Shown here piece after piece: positions 55,244 through 63,872 of a stretch of 64,000 nt of DNA. Source of the stretch: Leisingera aquaemixtae (GTDB lineage: Bacteria; Pseudomonadota; Alphaproteobacteria; Rhodobacterales; Rhodobacteraceae); NCBI RefSeq assembly GCF_019801145.1, contig NZ_JAHVJQ010000001.1:1-64000 (forward strand), in the 5' to 3' direction. The position numbers and the translations under genes are program-made. The stretch's first letter is position 1; the number at the start of each line of letters is the position of its first letter. The notes below the pieces were generated by a model that saw only the letters and a program-made list of their open reading frames with translations, was not told the origin of the DNA and searched no databases.

Positions 55244-56185
55244 TCAGCCAAAACCGGGGAAGTGTTTTTGCCGTTTCTCCTCCAGGCCGAGGCGGCGAAT
55301 CCTCAGCAGCCCGCGGTTCTGCAGCTTGCGGTAGACATCGGGGTCCCGCGCGCTGACCTCGTCGAAGAATCCGCGCAGGCCCTCGGCCCCGTGCTCCTCT
55401 TCGATCAGCGACAGCAGCTCATGCGCGCTGAGCCCGCCGAGCAGCCGGGAAAAGCCGGCACTCAGCCCGGGCCGGTAGGAGCCGCGCTGCAGTCGGAACC
55501 GGTAGACGGACTGCCAGTGCTCCCAGCTGGCGGCGTGGCAATGGCACAGGTCCGCCTGATCCAGCTCGCAGGTAGCGGCGGCCTTCTCGCCGTCCAGAAA
55601 CAAATTGTGGATGCGCAGCTCGGCGTTTGACAGGCCGGTCCTGGCAAAGACCTTTCCGGTGGTATGGCTCAGAAAGCCGCCTTTGAGGAAACTGCCAAAA
55701 GCCGGGTAGAGCGCGCGCACCTCGGTTTCGCGGTCCGGCCCTTTTGGCACCATCGCCTTGAATTCCCCGTCCCGGCCCGCCAGCGCTTCGACCGGGCGCA
55801 CCCGGGCGCTCTGGATGCCGCCGGGCAGGGCGGCCAGCATCTGCCCCAGATCCGTTTCCGGCCACAGAAACTCATCCGCGTCGATATGGGCGACCCAATC
55901 CGTCTGGATCCGCTCATAGGCGTGGGTGGCGTTCAGCGTCTGGCGGAACTGGTGCTTGGCGGGGCGGTTCCTGTCATGCCGTTTCCAATAGGCGCTGTCG
56001 CAGACTGTGACCCGCACCTTGGGGTGCTGCTTCAGATGCGCATAGGCTTCGGGGTTGGGTTCATCCAGATAGATGTGCAGCCGGTGGGCGCCCAGGTCGA
56101 GGTGGTAGGCGGCAAAATCCAGAACCGTCCTGGCGTCAGCCTTGATGGTGCTGACGATGCCCCATTTGACATCCCGGTCCGCCAT
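55244..56185 (-). CDS. Glycosyltransferase family 2-like protein
   Basis: A 313-residue protein. The GT-A nucleotide-sugar and metal site is visible as WVAHIDADEFLWP (DxD within HIDADEF). The N-terminus KWGIVSTIKADARTVLDFAAYHLDLGAHRLHIYLDEP is typical of the GT2/GT92-like domain found in roseobacter polysaccharide loci (cut here: LDFAAYHLDLGAHRLHIYLD). It likely transfers a sugar to a surface glycan. It has no membrane segment and stands alone between rhlE and prfC. Confidence 0.84.
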   Translation of the reverse strand: MADRDVKWGIVSTIKADARTVLDFAAYHLDLGAHRLHIYLDEPNPEAYAHLKQHPKVRVTVCDSAYWKRHDRNRPAKHQFRQTLNATHAYERIQTDWVAHIDADEFLWPETDLGQMLAALPGGIQSARVRPVEALAGRDGEFKAMVPKGPDRETEVRALYPAFGSFLKGGFLSHTTGKVFARTGLSNAELRIHNLFLDGEKAAATCELDQADLCHCHAASWEHWQSVYRFRLQRGSYRPGLSAGFSRLLGGLSAHELLSLIEEEHGAEGLRGFFDEVSARDPDVYRKLQNRGLLRIRRLGLEEKRQKHFPGFG

Positions 56186-56255
56186 TGCCTGCCTCTTGCC
56201 CTGCTGATTGCCCCAACCATTTCCGCAGGCAGGGAAAAGCGCAAGCCCCGCAAAG

Positions 56256-56282
56256 AAAAACGCCCGGGTGATCCGGGCGTTT
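56256..56282 (-). terminator. Terminator of prfC
   Basis: The arms AAACGCCCGG and CCGGGCGTTT flank a 5-base loop and lead into a T-run on the minus strand, starting 3 bases after the prfC stop. Confidence 0.9.
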
Positions 56283-56285
56283 CAA

Positions 56286-57893
56286 TCAGACCATCATTTC
56301 CTTGGTCGCTGTCAAATTCAGCTCGGGGTAATCCCGTACCACCCGGTCGATGTCCCATTGCAGGCGGGTCAGATAGACGATGTCGCCGTCGTGGTCATGG
56401 GCAATGTGCTGCTTGTTGGCGTTGATGAACTTGTCCACCGCCGCCTTGTCACCGCTGACCCAGCGGGCGGAGGTGAACTGGCTTGCCTCAAACCGAACCG
56501 GCAGCCCGTATTCCATCTCGATCCGGCTGGCCAGAACCTCGAACTGCAGCTGGCCCACAACGCCGACGATGAAGCCGGAGCCGATCGAGGGTTTGAACAC
56601 CTTGGCAGCGCCTTCCTCGGCGAACTGCATCAGCGCCTTTTCCAGGTGCTTGGCTTTCATCGGGTCGCCCGCGCGCACGCCCTGCAGCAGTTCCGGCGCA
56701 AACGACGGGATGCCGGTCACGCGGATCGCCTCGCCCTCGGTCAGCGTGTCGCCGATGCGCAGCTGGCCGTGGTTGGGGATGCCGATGATGTCGCCAGCCC
56801 AGGCTTCCTCCGCCAGTTCCCGGTCGGAGGCCAGGAACAGCACCGGGTTCGACACCGCCATCGGTTTCTTGGTGCGCACATGGGTCAGTTTCATGCCGCG
56901 CTTGAAGTGGCCCGAGGCCATCCGCACAAAGGCCACCCGGTCGCGGTGCTTGGGGTCCATGTTGGCCTGAACCTTGAACACGAAACCGGCGACTTTCTTT
57001 TCCTCCGGGCTGACCTGGCGCGGCTCGGCTGACTGCGGCTGCGGCTCGGGGCCGTATTTGCCGATGCCGTCCATCAGTTCCTTGACGCCGAAGGAGTTGA
57101 TGGCGGAGCCGAACCAGATCGGGGTCATGTGGCCCTCAAGCACCGACTGCGGGTCTAAGCTGGGCAGCAGCTCGCGCGCCATCTCGACCTCTTCCAAGAG
57201 TTTGTCCAGCAGATGCGCAGGCACGTGCTCGGCCAGCTTGGGGTCGTCCAGGCCCTCAATCGCGATGCTTTCCGCCACCTTGTTGCGGTCGGCGCGGTCC
57301 ATCAGTTCCAGCCGGTCGCGCAGCATGTCATAGCAGCCGATGAAATCGCGCCCGACGCCGATCGGCCAGCTGGCTGGGGTCACGTCGATCGCCAGCATCT
57401 CCTGGATTTCGTCGATGATCTCGAAGGTGTCGCGGCTTTCGCGGTCCATCTTGTTACAGAAGGTCAGGATCGGCAGGTCGCGCAGGCGGCAGACCTCGAA
57501 CAGCTTCTGGGTCTGGCTTTCCACACCCTTTGCGCCGTCGATCACCATCACCGCCGCATCCACCGCCGTCAGCGTGCGGTAGGTGTCCTCGGAAAAGTCC
57601 GAGTGGCCGGGCGTGTCCACCAGGTTGAAACGGAAGCCGCTGAAATCAAACGACATTGCAGACGCTGAGACAGAGATCCCACGGTCCTTCTCCATCTGCA
57701 TGAAGTCCGAGCGCGTGCGCCGCGCCTCGCCCTTGGCGCGCACCTGGCCGGCCATCTGAATCGCACCGCCATAGAGCAGGAACTTTTCAGTCAGCGTGGT
57801 CTTGCCGGCGTCCGGATGCGAGATGATCGCAAAGGTCCGGCGCCGCGCGATTTCGGCGGGCAATTCGGGGCGGTTTGCAGCGGTGTCCAACAT
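56286..57893 (-). CDS. prfC: Peptide chain release factor 3
   Basis: A 535-residue translational GTPase. The G1 motif is SHPDAGKTTL, the switch II region is DTPGHSDFSEDTYRTL and G4 is NKMDR; domain II/III follow, with GFVFKVQANMDP and a C-terminal VGQLQFEVLASRIEMEYGL. RF3 recycles RF1/RF2 after termination. The start at 57893 (MLDTAANRPELP) gives the normal length; upstream in-frame codons would add residues not found in RF3. The ribosome site is weak. Confidence 0.94.
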   Translation of the reverse strand: MLDTAANRPELPAEIARRRTFAIISHPDAGKTTLTEKFLLYGGAIQMAGQVRAKGEARRTRSDFMQMEKDRGISVSASAMSFDFSGFRFNLVDTPGHSDFSEDTYRTLTAVDAAVMVIDGAKGVESQTQKLFEVCRLRDLPILTFCNKMDRESRDTFEIIDEIQEMLAIDVTPASWPIGVGRDFIGCYDMLRDRLELMDRADRNKVAESIAIEGLDDPKLAEHVPAHLLDKLLEEVEMARELLPSLDPQSVLEGHMTPIWFGSAINSFGVKELMDGIGKYGPEPQPQSAEPRQVSPEEKKVAGFVFKVQANMDPKHRDRVAFVRMASGHFKRGMKLTHVRTKKPMAVSNPVLFLASDRELAEEAWAGDIIGIPNHGQLRIGDTLTEGEAIRVTGIPSFAPELLQGVRAGDPMKAKHLEKALMQFAEEGAAKVFKPSIGSGFIVGVVGQLQFEVLASRIEMEYGLPVRFEASQFTSARWVSGDKAAVDKFINANKQHIAHDHDGDIVYLTRLQWDIDRVVRDYPELNLTATKEMMV

Positions 57894-57975
57894 GCGGCTG
57901 GCTGTAGCCACAAACCGCGAAAGAGGCAAGGAAAACGGCGTCCCTGTGCCCCGCTGCAAGAACGGGCCGCAAGCG

Positions 57976-58048
57976 GGCCAAATTCAGTTTGGCCTATAAA
58001 TTGCTAACGCTTTTCCTGTAACACGGGCGCCAGGACCGTGTGTTACAG
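57976..58048 (+). promoter_or_regulatory. Two palindromes in the promoter/leader of the hybrid kinase gene
   Basis: The first has perfect arms GGCCAAA and TTTGGCC (57976-57994), followed at once by TATAAA (57995-58000), a candidate -10 box. The second has arms CTGTAACACGG (58016-58026) and CCGTGTGTTACAG (58036-58048, with a 2-base bulge) and would form a hairpin close to the mRNA 5' end. Both lie in the 189-base spacer between prfC and the kinase. Confidence 0.55.
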
Positions 58049-58082
58049 AATTTCAAAGGCCTCCCCGTTTCAGGAACGATAC

Positions 58083-59696
58083 GTGCAACAAGATGAATTT
58101 TCATATCATTTTGAAGTTCTCGACGCCGTAGAGCTTGCGGTGATCGTTCTGGAAGTGGGGGACGACGGGCTGCCGCGCTACATCGCCATGAACACCAAGT
58201 CGCGGGAGTTCACCAAGTTTGAGCACAAGGACTATGCCGGCAAGACGGCGCTTGAACTCTATGGCGGGGCAACTGGCCGCCGTGCCTTGAACCAGCATCT
58301 GGCGGTCATCAGCAGCGGCAAGGAGGCAACCTACGACATCGTCCTTCCCACGCAGCACAAGGAAAAATACCTCAGCACGACGCTCAGGCCGGTGTTCAAC
58401 GCAGACGGCCGCCTGGTCTATCTGGTGGGCTCCTCCAGCGACATAACCTCCGAACGGGAGCGGGACGAGGCGCTGGAACTGACCAGGATGGCCCTGGACA
58501 AGGCGGAGGAGGCGAGCCAGGCCAAGGAACGGTTTCTGGCCAACATGAGCCATGAAATCAGGACGCCGATGAATGGCATCATTGGCATGTGCGAATTGCT
58601 GCAGGAGACGGAGCTGGACGAGCAGCAGCGGCTGTTTGCAGACACCATCCTCAACTCTGCGACTGCGCTGCTTGGCGTCATCAACGATGTGCTCGATTTC
58701 TCCAAAATCCAGGCCGACAAGATCTCGCTGCACGACGCGCCGTTTTCGCTGCAGGATCTTGTGCAGGATGTGGGAACCCTGCTGTGGGCGAGAGCCGCCT
58801 ACAAGGGGATCGACCTGCGCACCGATTACCCTGCGGACGCGCCGCACGAGTTCACCGGCGATGCCAGCAAGATCCGCCAGATTCTGATGAACCTGCTCGG
58901 CAATGCCATCAAGTTCACCGAAGACGGCCACGTGGCCGTCAGCGTCAGCTATGATCCCGGGGCGGCAGCGCTGCCCCTGCGCATCCAGGTCTCCGATACC
59001 GGCATCGGGATTGAGCCGTCGCAGCTCAAATGGATCTTCTCCGCCTTCGAACAGGTCGACCGCCGGTCCGCCCGGGTGATCGAGGGGACCGGTCTGGGGC
59101 TGGCGATCACCCAGGCGCTGGTGGAGCGGATGGGGGGCACGATCACCGCCGGTTCCGTGCCCGGGCAGGGATCGGTGTTCACGGTTGCCCTTGACCTGAA
59201 ACAGCCGGATCACCATCTTCCGCGGCCCACCGATGAGGCGGCTGCCGTGTTCCGGGACCACAGGCAGGCGCTGAACCTGCAGCCAAGCCAGCCGGTGCCG
59301 GAGCTGCCGCCGGGCGCGCTTGCGGGAAAACGCATTCTCGTGGCCGAGGACAACAGGACCAACCAGCTGCTGGTGCGGAAAATGCTGAAAACCACCGGTG
59401 CCGAACTGCGGTTTGCCGAAAACGGCCGGATTGCGCTGGAGGCTTATAAATCCGAGGGCTGCAACCTGATCCTGATGGACCTGTCGATGCCGGTCATGGG
59501 CGGTCTGGAGGCCGCCCGCAGGATCCGCGCCCACGAGCGCAGCGCCGGACTGCCGGAGTGCCCCATTGTCGCCCTGACCGCCAACGCCCAGCCCAGCGAT
59601 GTCGAGGCGTGCCTGGCCGCCGGCATGAATGACTTCCTGTCCAAGCCCTTCCGCAAGAACGAGCTGCTGGCCCGGATCCTGCGGCAGGGCGGGTAG
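58083..59696 (+). CDS. Hybrid sensor histidine kinase with PAS and receiver domains
   Basis: A 537-residue soluble protein with no membrane segment. The order is a PAS-like domain (residues 1-130), a coiled coil, a dimerisation/phosphoacceptor helix [16 protein letters not shown] with His157, a GHKL ATPase ([27 protein letters not shown]) and a C-terminal receiver with acidic pocket VAEDN, phosphoacceptor Asp466 in LMDLSMP and a conserved Lys in SKPF. The start chosen is the GTG at 58083, with AGGAA six bases before it; the GTG at 58038 lies inside a leader hairpin. No response regulator or Hpt gene is adjacent, so the output partner is unknown. Confidence 0.9.
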   Translation: MQQDEFSYHFEVLDAVELAVIVLEVGDDGLPRYIAMNTKSREFTKFEHKDYAGKTALELYGGATGRRALNQHLAVISSGKEATYDIVLPTQHKEKYLSTTLRPVFNADGRLVYLVGSSSDITSERERDEALELTRMALDKAEEASQAKERFLANMSHEIRTPMNGIIGMCELLQETELDEQQRLFADTILNSATALLGVINDVLDFSKIQADKISLHDAPFSLQDLVQDVGTLLWARAAYKGIDLRTDYPADAPHEFTGDASKIRQILMNLLGNAIKFTEDGHVAVSVSYDPGAAALPLRIQVSDTGIGIEPSQLKWIFSAFEQVDRRSARVIEGTGLGLAITQALVERMGGTITAGSVPGQGSVFTVALDLKQPDHHLPRPTDEAAAVFRDHRQALNLQPSQPVPELPPGALAGKRILVAEDNRTNQLLVRKMLKTTGAELRFAENGRIALEAYKSEGCNLILMDLSMPVMGGLEAARRIRAHERSAGLPECPIVALTANAQPSDVEACLAAGMNDFLSKPFRKNELLARILRQGG

Positions 59697-59986
59697 GGCT
59701 GGCAGCCTCCGCCGGGCCGTCTGGCGGGGCCCGGGGCCTGGCCGGCAATACGCGGAAAGAGACGGGAAAGACGGGGGCGGCATGCGTGCACCGCCTGTGC
59801 ACCCCTTGTGCACCGGTTGGCGGACGAAACCGTCCGCCCTGCCGTGTTGCGCGGGCACCGTACGCACCGCTGGGGCGGAATTAACCTGATCGGGGCAGGC
59901 TGGGATCAGCGCGGGAGGGCCGCCCGCCGGAACCGCTGCTGCCAAGGGAGGGTGCGATACCCAGTAAGCGATATTACGACAACGAA
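59697..59986. other. Intergenic region with tandem repeats and hairpin
   Basis: 290 bases without a supported gene. It holds three GTGCACC units at an 11-base period (59786-59814) and a perfect 8-bp hairpin (arms GGCGGACG and CGTCCGCC, 59819-59838) that may end the kinase transcript although no T-run follows. No BrnT-type toxin gene is visible here. Confidence 0.6.
59781..59817. repeat. 11-bp-period tandem repeat, copy 2 (GTGCACC)
   Basis: GTGCACC occurs at 59786, 59797 and 59808, spaced exactly 11 bases, preceded by CATGC. The block aligns with the reverse complement of the repeat at 8904-8937, the first 12 bases CATGCGTGCACC being identical. Both copies are intergenic. Confidence 0.7.
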
Positions 59987-60322
59987 ATGCAGCTGGAGCT
60001 GGACGCGCTGCAGCAGGACCTGCGCCGCGACTGGCTGGACAAGAGCCTGCCGCGCGAGTGGGACGGCATGGACAGCTGGGAGCGGATCGACAAGCCGAAG
60101 ACAAGGGTGACGATCCGGCTGGACGCGGACATGGTGAAATGGTTCCGCAAGCTGGGTCCGAATTACAGCCGCCGCATCAACTCGGTGCTGCGGACGTACT
60201 GGATGGCGCTGATGGCGGGCCAAATCCAGGCCCATGACAAGGACAATACGATCCTGCGTTTGAGTCTTGCGGCACGATACATCGCGATGGGGCGAAATGC
60301 GGATGGGACGGAGCGGGAGTGA
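59987..60322 (+). CDS. BrnA-like antitoxin family protein, orphan
   Basis: A 111-residue protein. KTRVTIRLDADMVKWFRKLG followed by SRRINSVLRTYWMALMAG is the beta-strand/helix pattern of BrnA-type (ribbon-helix-helix) antitoxins. The N-terminal MQLELDALQQDLRRDWLDKSLPREW is acidic and helical, as in related roseobacter proteins. No BrnT toxin gene is adjacent. The first ATG (59987) has no ribosome site; AGGGAGG at 59945-59951 instead precedes an in-frame ATA at 59957 that would add PSKRYYDNE, so the true start is uncertain. It might regulate transcription on its own. Confidence 0.72.
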   Translation: MQLELDALQQDLRRDWLDKSLPREWDGMDSWERIDKPKTRVTIRLDADMVKWFRKLGPNYSRRINSVLRTYWMALMAGQIQAHDKDNTILRLSLAARYIAMGRNADGTERE

Positions 60323-60804
60323 GGGTGTTGGCGGAAATGCGGAGCGCGCGCTTTGAATCGCCTGGCCACTGTCCGGGAGCCGACCTTCAGCAATAGCGCA
60401 GCCAACAACGGTTTCGAGCCCGAGGCAGCTATTGCCATTTCTCACTGCGTGCGCTCGCAGCATAAAATCGCCGCGACCGCATCTTTTTCAGAGCCGCCGT
60501 GCGGCGTGATGAGCGGCCATTCGTTCGGGATGCAGCGAGGCCGTAGGCGGCAATCTACAGGATGCGGGACCTTCCCGGCTTTCGCCGCGAGAGCAGCATG
60601 GATGGTCAGGGACGACAGCATTGAGCAGTAATGGTCCCGGATCTCTTAGAGCAATGATGCTGAGCTTTCTATTGGGGGAAATCCGCAATTCGACGAAGAC
60701 AATGAAACGCCTGGTAGAGGAATTGGGGGCCAATCAGTTCTTCCGGTCCAAAATCGAAAGTTGATCGTTAAGGGTTTGAAACATCATCAATTTTTAAACA
60801 AGAT
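60323..60804. other. Long intergenic region without a supported gene
   Basis: About 480 bases between the antitoxin-like gene and the NCS1 permease. Reading frames here are short, low in conserved features and do not look like proteins I know. The base composition drops towards 60640-60800, where it becomes A/T-rich. It may be a decayed gene or one of the dispersed intergenic elements common in this group; I cannot decide. Confidence 0.4.
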
Positions 60805-60840
60805 ACCGGTGGCGGCTGAGCGCCACCGGTTGGTTTTTTC
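60805..60840. terminator. Terminator-type hairpin beside the NCS1 permease gene
   Basis: Perfect 10-bp arms ACCGGTGGCG and CGCCACCGGT flank a 6-base loop, with six T on the plus strand shortly after and T-rich sequence on the minus strand. It lies 10 bases beyond the permease stop and probably terminates that minus-strand transcript. Confidence 0.75.
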
Positions 60841-60849
60841 TGGAGGCCG

Positions 60850-62292
60850 TCAGGATTTCGTCTGACCCTTGACTAGCGCGTTGTAGATCACGCCGCCCAG
60901 GACCGCACCGATCACCCAGCTGTAGCCCGACAGGAAGGCGAACCACGGAACCCAGACCGTTGCGACCGAGAAGACCGCCGCCAGCCCGAAAGCTTTCACC
61001 GCAGCCCGGTTCCAGCCATTGTCGTAGTGATAGATGCCGCCGTCCATGTTGTAGAGGTCATCTTCTTTCAGCTGCTCTTTGCGCAGCAGGTAGTAGTCAA
61101 CGATCATGATCCCAAAGACCGGCGCCAGCGTTGCACCCAATGTGTTGACAAAGCCGCTGATGCCAAACTGGCTGATGAAGCTGTTCCAGAAACCGCCGAT
61201 CACCAGGGCGAAGATGGATGTAATGAGGCCCGCCTTTCGGAAGCTGATTTTCTCAGGCGCCAGATTGGCGATACCGTTCACTGCGGGAATGAAGTTCGCC
61301 ACCAGATTGATGCCGACAGTAGCGGCAAAGAAGGTGATCGCAGCAACGATGCCCAGCAGCACGCTGTCGGTGCGCTCGACGATCTCAGTCGGGTTGATGA
61401 TCTCTTCACCAAACACCACGGCCGCGCCGCCGGTGGTCAGCAGTGCCAGCGCCGAGAACAGGATCATGTTGAACGGAAGCCCTGCCAGGTTGCCCATGAT
61501 CATGGCGGGCTTATCCTTGGCATAGCGCGAGAAGTCACTGAAGTTGATCATCACTGCGGCAAAGTAGGCGACCATGGTGCCGACGATGGCAATGAAGCCT
61601 GTGACTTCGGTCCAGAAAGTGCCCTCGGGGTTGGCGAAAATTGTGGCGGTGGCTTCCAGCAGCTGCCCATCCGAACGCTGCCACAGCACGACGACCAGGC
61701 CGATCATCACCAGATAGACGAAGGGACCCGCGATATTCAGGAAAGTCTCAACCCAGCTCATACCGCGCCAGAAGATCACGATGTGAAAGCCCCAGACGAT
61801 GACGAAGGACAGCCAGTCGATACCGGTGAGACCAAGAATTTCCGTCCCGCCACTTATGCCTGTGACCGAACGGATCAGGAGCGCCAGCGCGGTTGAGGCA
61901 AAATAGACCTGCACGCCGTACCAGAACACGGCCACTGTGGCCCGCAGCACCGCTGGCAGTTTGGCGCCCTCGGTACCCATGCTGGCCCGTGCAAGGACAG
62001 GATAGGGGATGCCGTATTTCTCACCTGCCGCACCTGACAGGTTCACCATCCACATGACGAACAGCCCGGCTGTGATCAGCGCTGCAAAGGCAGTCCAGCC
62101 CCCAACGCCATAGGAGATGAACAGCGACGCCACCAGCGAATAGCCAAACAGCGACTGCACATCGTTTGCCCAGATATTGAAGATGGCGAACCAGCCCCAG
62201 GTTTTCTCGTCGCTGCCAACGGGGTTCAGCGCATTGCCTTCGGGGTTCAGTGTGCCCCCATGCACGACATGCATTTCATCAGTTGCGGTCAT
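60850..62292 (-). CDS. NCS1 family nucleobase/hydantoin/allantoin-type permease
   Basis: A 480-residue transporter with about twelve membrane segments. The NCS1 features are WGWFAIFNIWANDVQSL near the N-terminus, VLARASMGTEGAKLPAVLRA, and VMINFSDFSRYAKD. The family (PucI, CodB, Mhp1) carries purines, pyrimidines, hydantoins, allantoin or thiamine-like compounds, driven by protons or sodium. The substrate cannot be read from sequence. GGGAGG precedes the ATG. It is divergent from a GntR/FCD regulator that likely controls it. Confidence 0.9.
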   Translation of the reverse strand: MTATDEMHVVHGGTLNPEGNALNPVGSDEKTWGWFAIFNIWANDVQSLFGYSLVASLFISYGVGGWTAFAALITAGLFVMWMVNLSGAAGEKYGIPYPVLARASMGTEGAKLPAVLRATVAVFWYGVQVYFASTALALLIRSVTGISGGTEILGLTGIDWLSFVIVWGFHIVIFWRGMSWVETFLNIAGPFVYLVMIGLVVVLWQRSDGQLLEATATIFANPEGTFWTEVTGFIAIVGTMVAYFAAVMINFSDFSRYAKDKPAMIMGNLAGLPFNMILFSALALLTTGGAAVVFGEEIINPTEIVERTDSVLLGIVAAITFFAATVGINLVANFIPAVNGIANLAPEKISFRKAGLITSIFALVIGGFWNSFISQFGISGFVNTLGATLAPVFGIMIVDYYLLRKEQLKEDDLYNMDGGIYHYDNGWNRAAVKAFGLAAVFSVATVWVPWFAFLSGYSWVIGAVLGGVIYNALVKGQTKS

Positions 62293-62460
62293 GTTTTCCT
62301 CCCTTGAGCCCAGTGTGCGGGCGGCAGGTGTTCAACCGCCTGGCCGCGTAAGAAATTGAGCTTGCAACTGACATGTTAGAAGGTATCTTACGAAGTGGAC
62401 TATAAAAAACTTCAGATAGGACTTTAAGGCATCTGCGGGTAATGAAGGGGGAGAGCGGTC
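62293..62460. promoter_or_regulatory. Divergent control region of permease and GntR regulator
   Basis: 168 bases. GTTAGA and TCTTAC (62375-62391) form an imperfect palindrome with a 5-base spacer; a further CGTAAGA at 62347-62353 mirrors TCTTACG at 62386-62392. These are candidate half-sites for the GntR protein. A/T-rich TATAAAAAAC follows at 62401-62410. Confidence 0.45.
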
Positions 62461-63117
62461 ATGAACAAAGCACAGGATGTCCAGCTTCTTGCGGATCAAG
62501 CCCAGGATGCCCTGTGGGCTGCTTTGCGGAGCGGGCAGCTGCGGGCCGGGCAATTCCTGTCGATGTCGCAGCTGGTGACGCTACTTGATCTCCCTTTGTC
62601 CGCGGTTCGTGAAGCGGTTAAGCAAGCCAGTTCACAGGGGCTGGTAGTTACCCTGCCCAAACGCGGTATCCAAGTGATGGAGGCGCATCCGGTAACGATC
62701 CGCGAATGCCTCGATTTCCGCATGGTACTGGATCAGGAGGGGGCCCGGCGCCGGGCGGCCGGCGGAAATTGCGACGATCTTGCGCCACTGCGGGAACAGC
62801 ATCAGGCAATGCTGGACGCCACCCGCGGCAATGCTGGCAGTGACCTGCCACCGCAAGCGATCCAGGTTGATTTGTCGCTGCATGACTATCTGGCTGCTGG
62901 GCTGGAAAACTCCCAGCTGGCTGCAGCTTACAATGCCAACCGGATGCGCATCGCGATTATCCAGAACGCACGGCCGTTTCTCCAGCTCCGCATCGTCTCG
63001 GCAATGGAAGAGCACCTTGCGGTCATTGATGCCTTGCAGCGCCGTGACGGCACTGCAGCTGCAGAAGCAATCCAGTACCACTGCGAGCAGACGAAGCGCT
63101 GGTGGGGTGTTGCCTGA
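62461..63117 (+). CDS. GntR family transcriptional regulator (FCD domain)
   Basis: A 218-residue regulator. The N-terminal winged helix includes LRSGQLRAGQFLSMSQLVTL and DLPLSAVREAVKQASSQGLV, followed by KRGIQVM, as in GntR proteins. The C-terminal FCD domain is helical, with metal/ligand-type residues in CLDFRMVLDQEGARR, HDYLAAGLENSQL and AMEEHLAVIDAL. GGGGGAG precedes the ATG. It probably represses the divergent NCS1 permease and responds to a small carboxylate or nucleobase breakdown product (inference). Confidence 0.88.
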   Translation: MNKAQDVQLLADQAQDALWAALRSGQLRAGQFLSMSQLVTLLDLPLSAVREAVKQASSQGLVVTLPKRGIQVMEAHPVTIRECLDFRMVLDQEGARRRAAGGNCDDLAPLREQHQAMLDATRGNAGSDLPPQAIQVDLSLHDYLAAGLENSQLAAAYNANRMRIAIIQNARPFLQLRIVSAMEEHLAVIDALQRRDGTAAAEAIQYHCEQTKRWWGVA

Positions 63118-63872
63118 CGTCCAGCACCCTCCCCGCGGCAGATCCATTTCTTACCCCAAATCACAGGATTGTTGCGGTCTTGTTCGTCACCAGGTGCTCT
63201 CAGCGAAAGTGTCCGTTGAAGAAACCATATCTTCGGCGTGGATCTCCAACAGAAAATCTCGTTTTTGCCGCAATCGCAAAAGCACATATTGCTGACCTTG
63301 GGGCTGCGGTCTTTTGTTGGCGCCCCCACAAACGGCTGCCGTGCTCCGTTCCTGGCGTGCTGTACACTCGATGGGGTGCCAGGCGATCAACAACCGCAAT
63401 GGGTTCAAGGCGTAGGTGGCCTACGCAGCGGACACATGTATGGCCGCTGGAATGCCTATGCAGCAAGCACCATTATGCAAGCGCAACGGAACCAGTTGTC
63501 GGCAGTACCGGTCAAGCCTCTGGCTATCCGCCGTTTGGTTCGACGTGCCGTCCTTCACGCTGCAAGAACCGACTATTGCGCCGAAAGCGGTGAAACCTGG
63601 CTGTGAGCCCGCAGCGGAACTGTCAAAATCTGCTGCGCAAGCACGCAGCGTGCCGCCTCGCCGCGCCGCCCAAAAACTACCGCCGGATAGCAGGGGGAAA
63701 CCCGGCCATTCAGGCAGCGTGCAGAAAGTTATGGGCCATGAAAAAAAACAGCCGGGATCTGGCAACCTTTCGCCGTGGGCGCGCGGCTCTTGCTGACACA
63801 GGGGTATTGCGGCCCGGTCTGTGCTCTTGCGCGATGCTGCCAACGTTTGGGTCAAATTGCATCTGCTAGGCT
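63118..63872. other. Intergenic region without a supported gene
   Basis: About 755 bases between the GntR gene and the AraC fragment. Several overlapping open frames exist on both strands, but none has a recognisable domain or a good ribosome site. There is a small hairpin at 63410-63426 (arms GCGTAGG and CCTACGC). It could contain degenerate coding remnants. Confidence 0.4.

Noticed and set aside
58038..58082. Upstream GTG start for the hybrid kinase
   Set aside because: It lies inside a leader hairpin with no ribosome site, whereas the GTG at 58083 has AGGAA at proper spacing. An ATG nearby is out of frame.
60353..60631. 92-codon plus-strand frame in the long intergenic region
   Set aside because: No ribosome site, no known domain and atypical composition; it overlaps equally long frames on the other strand.
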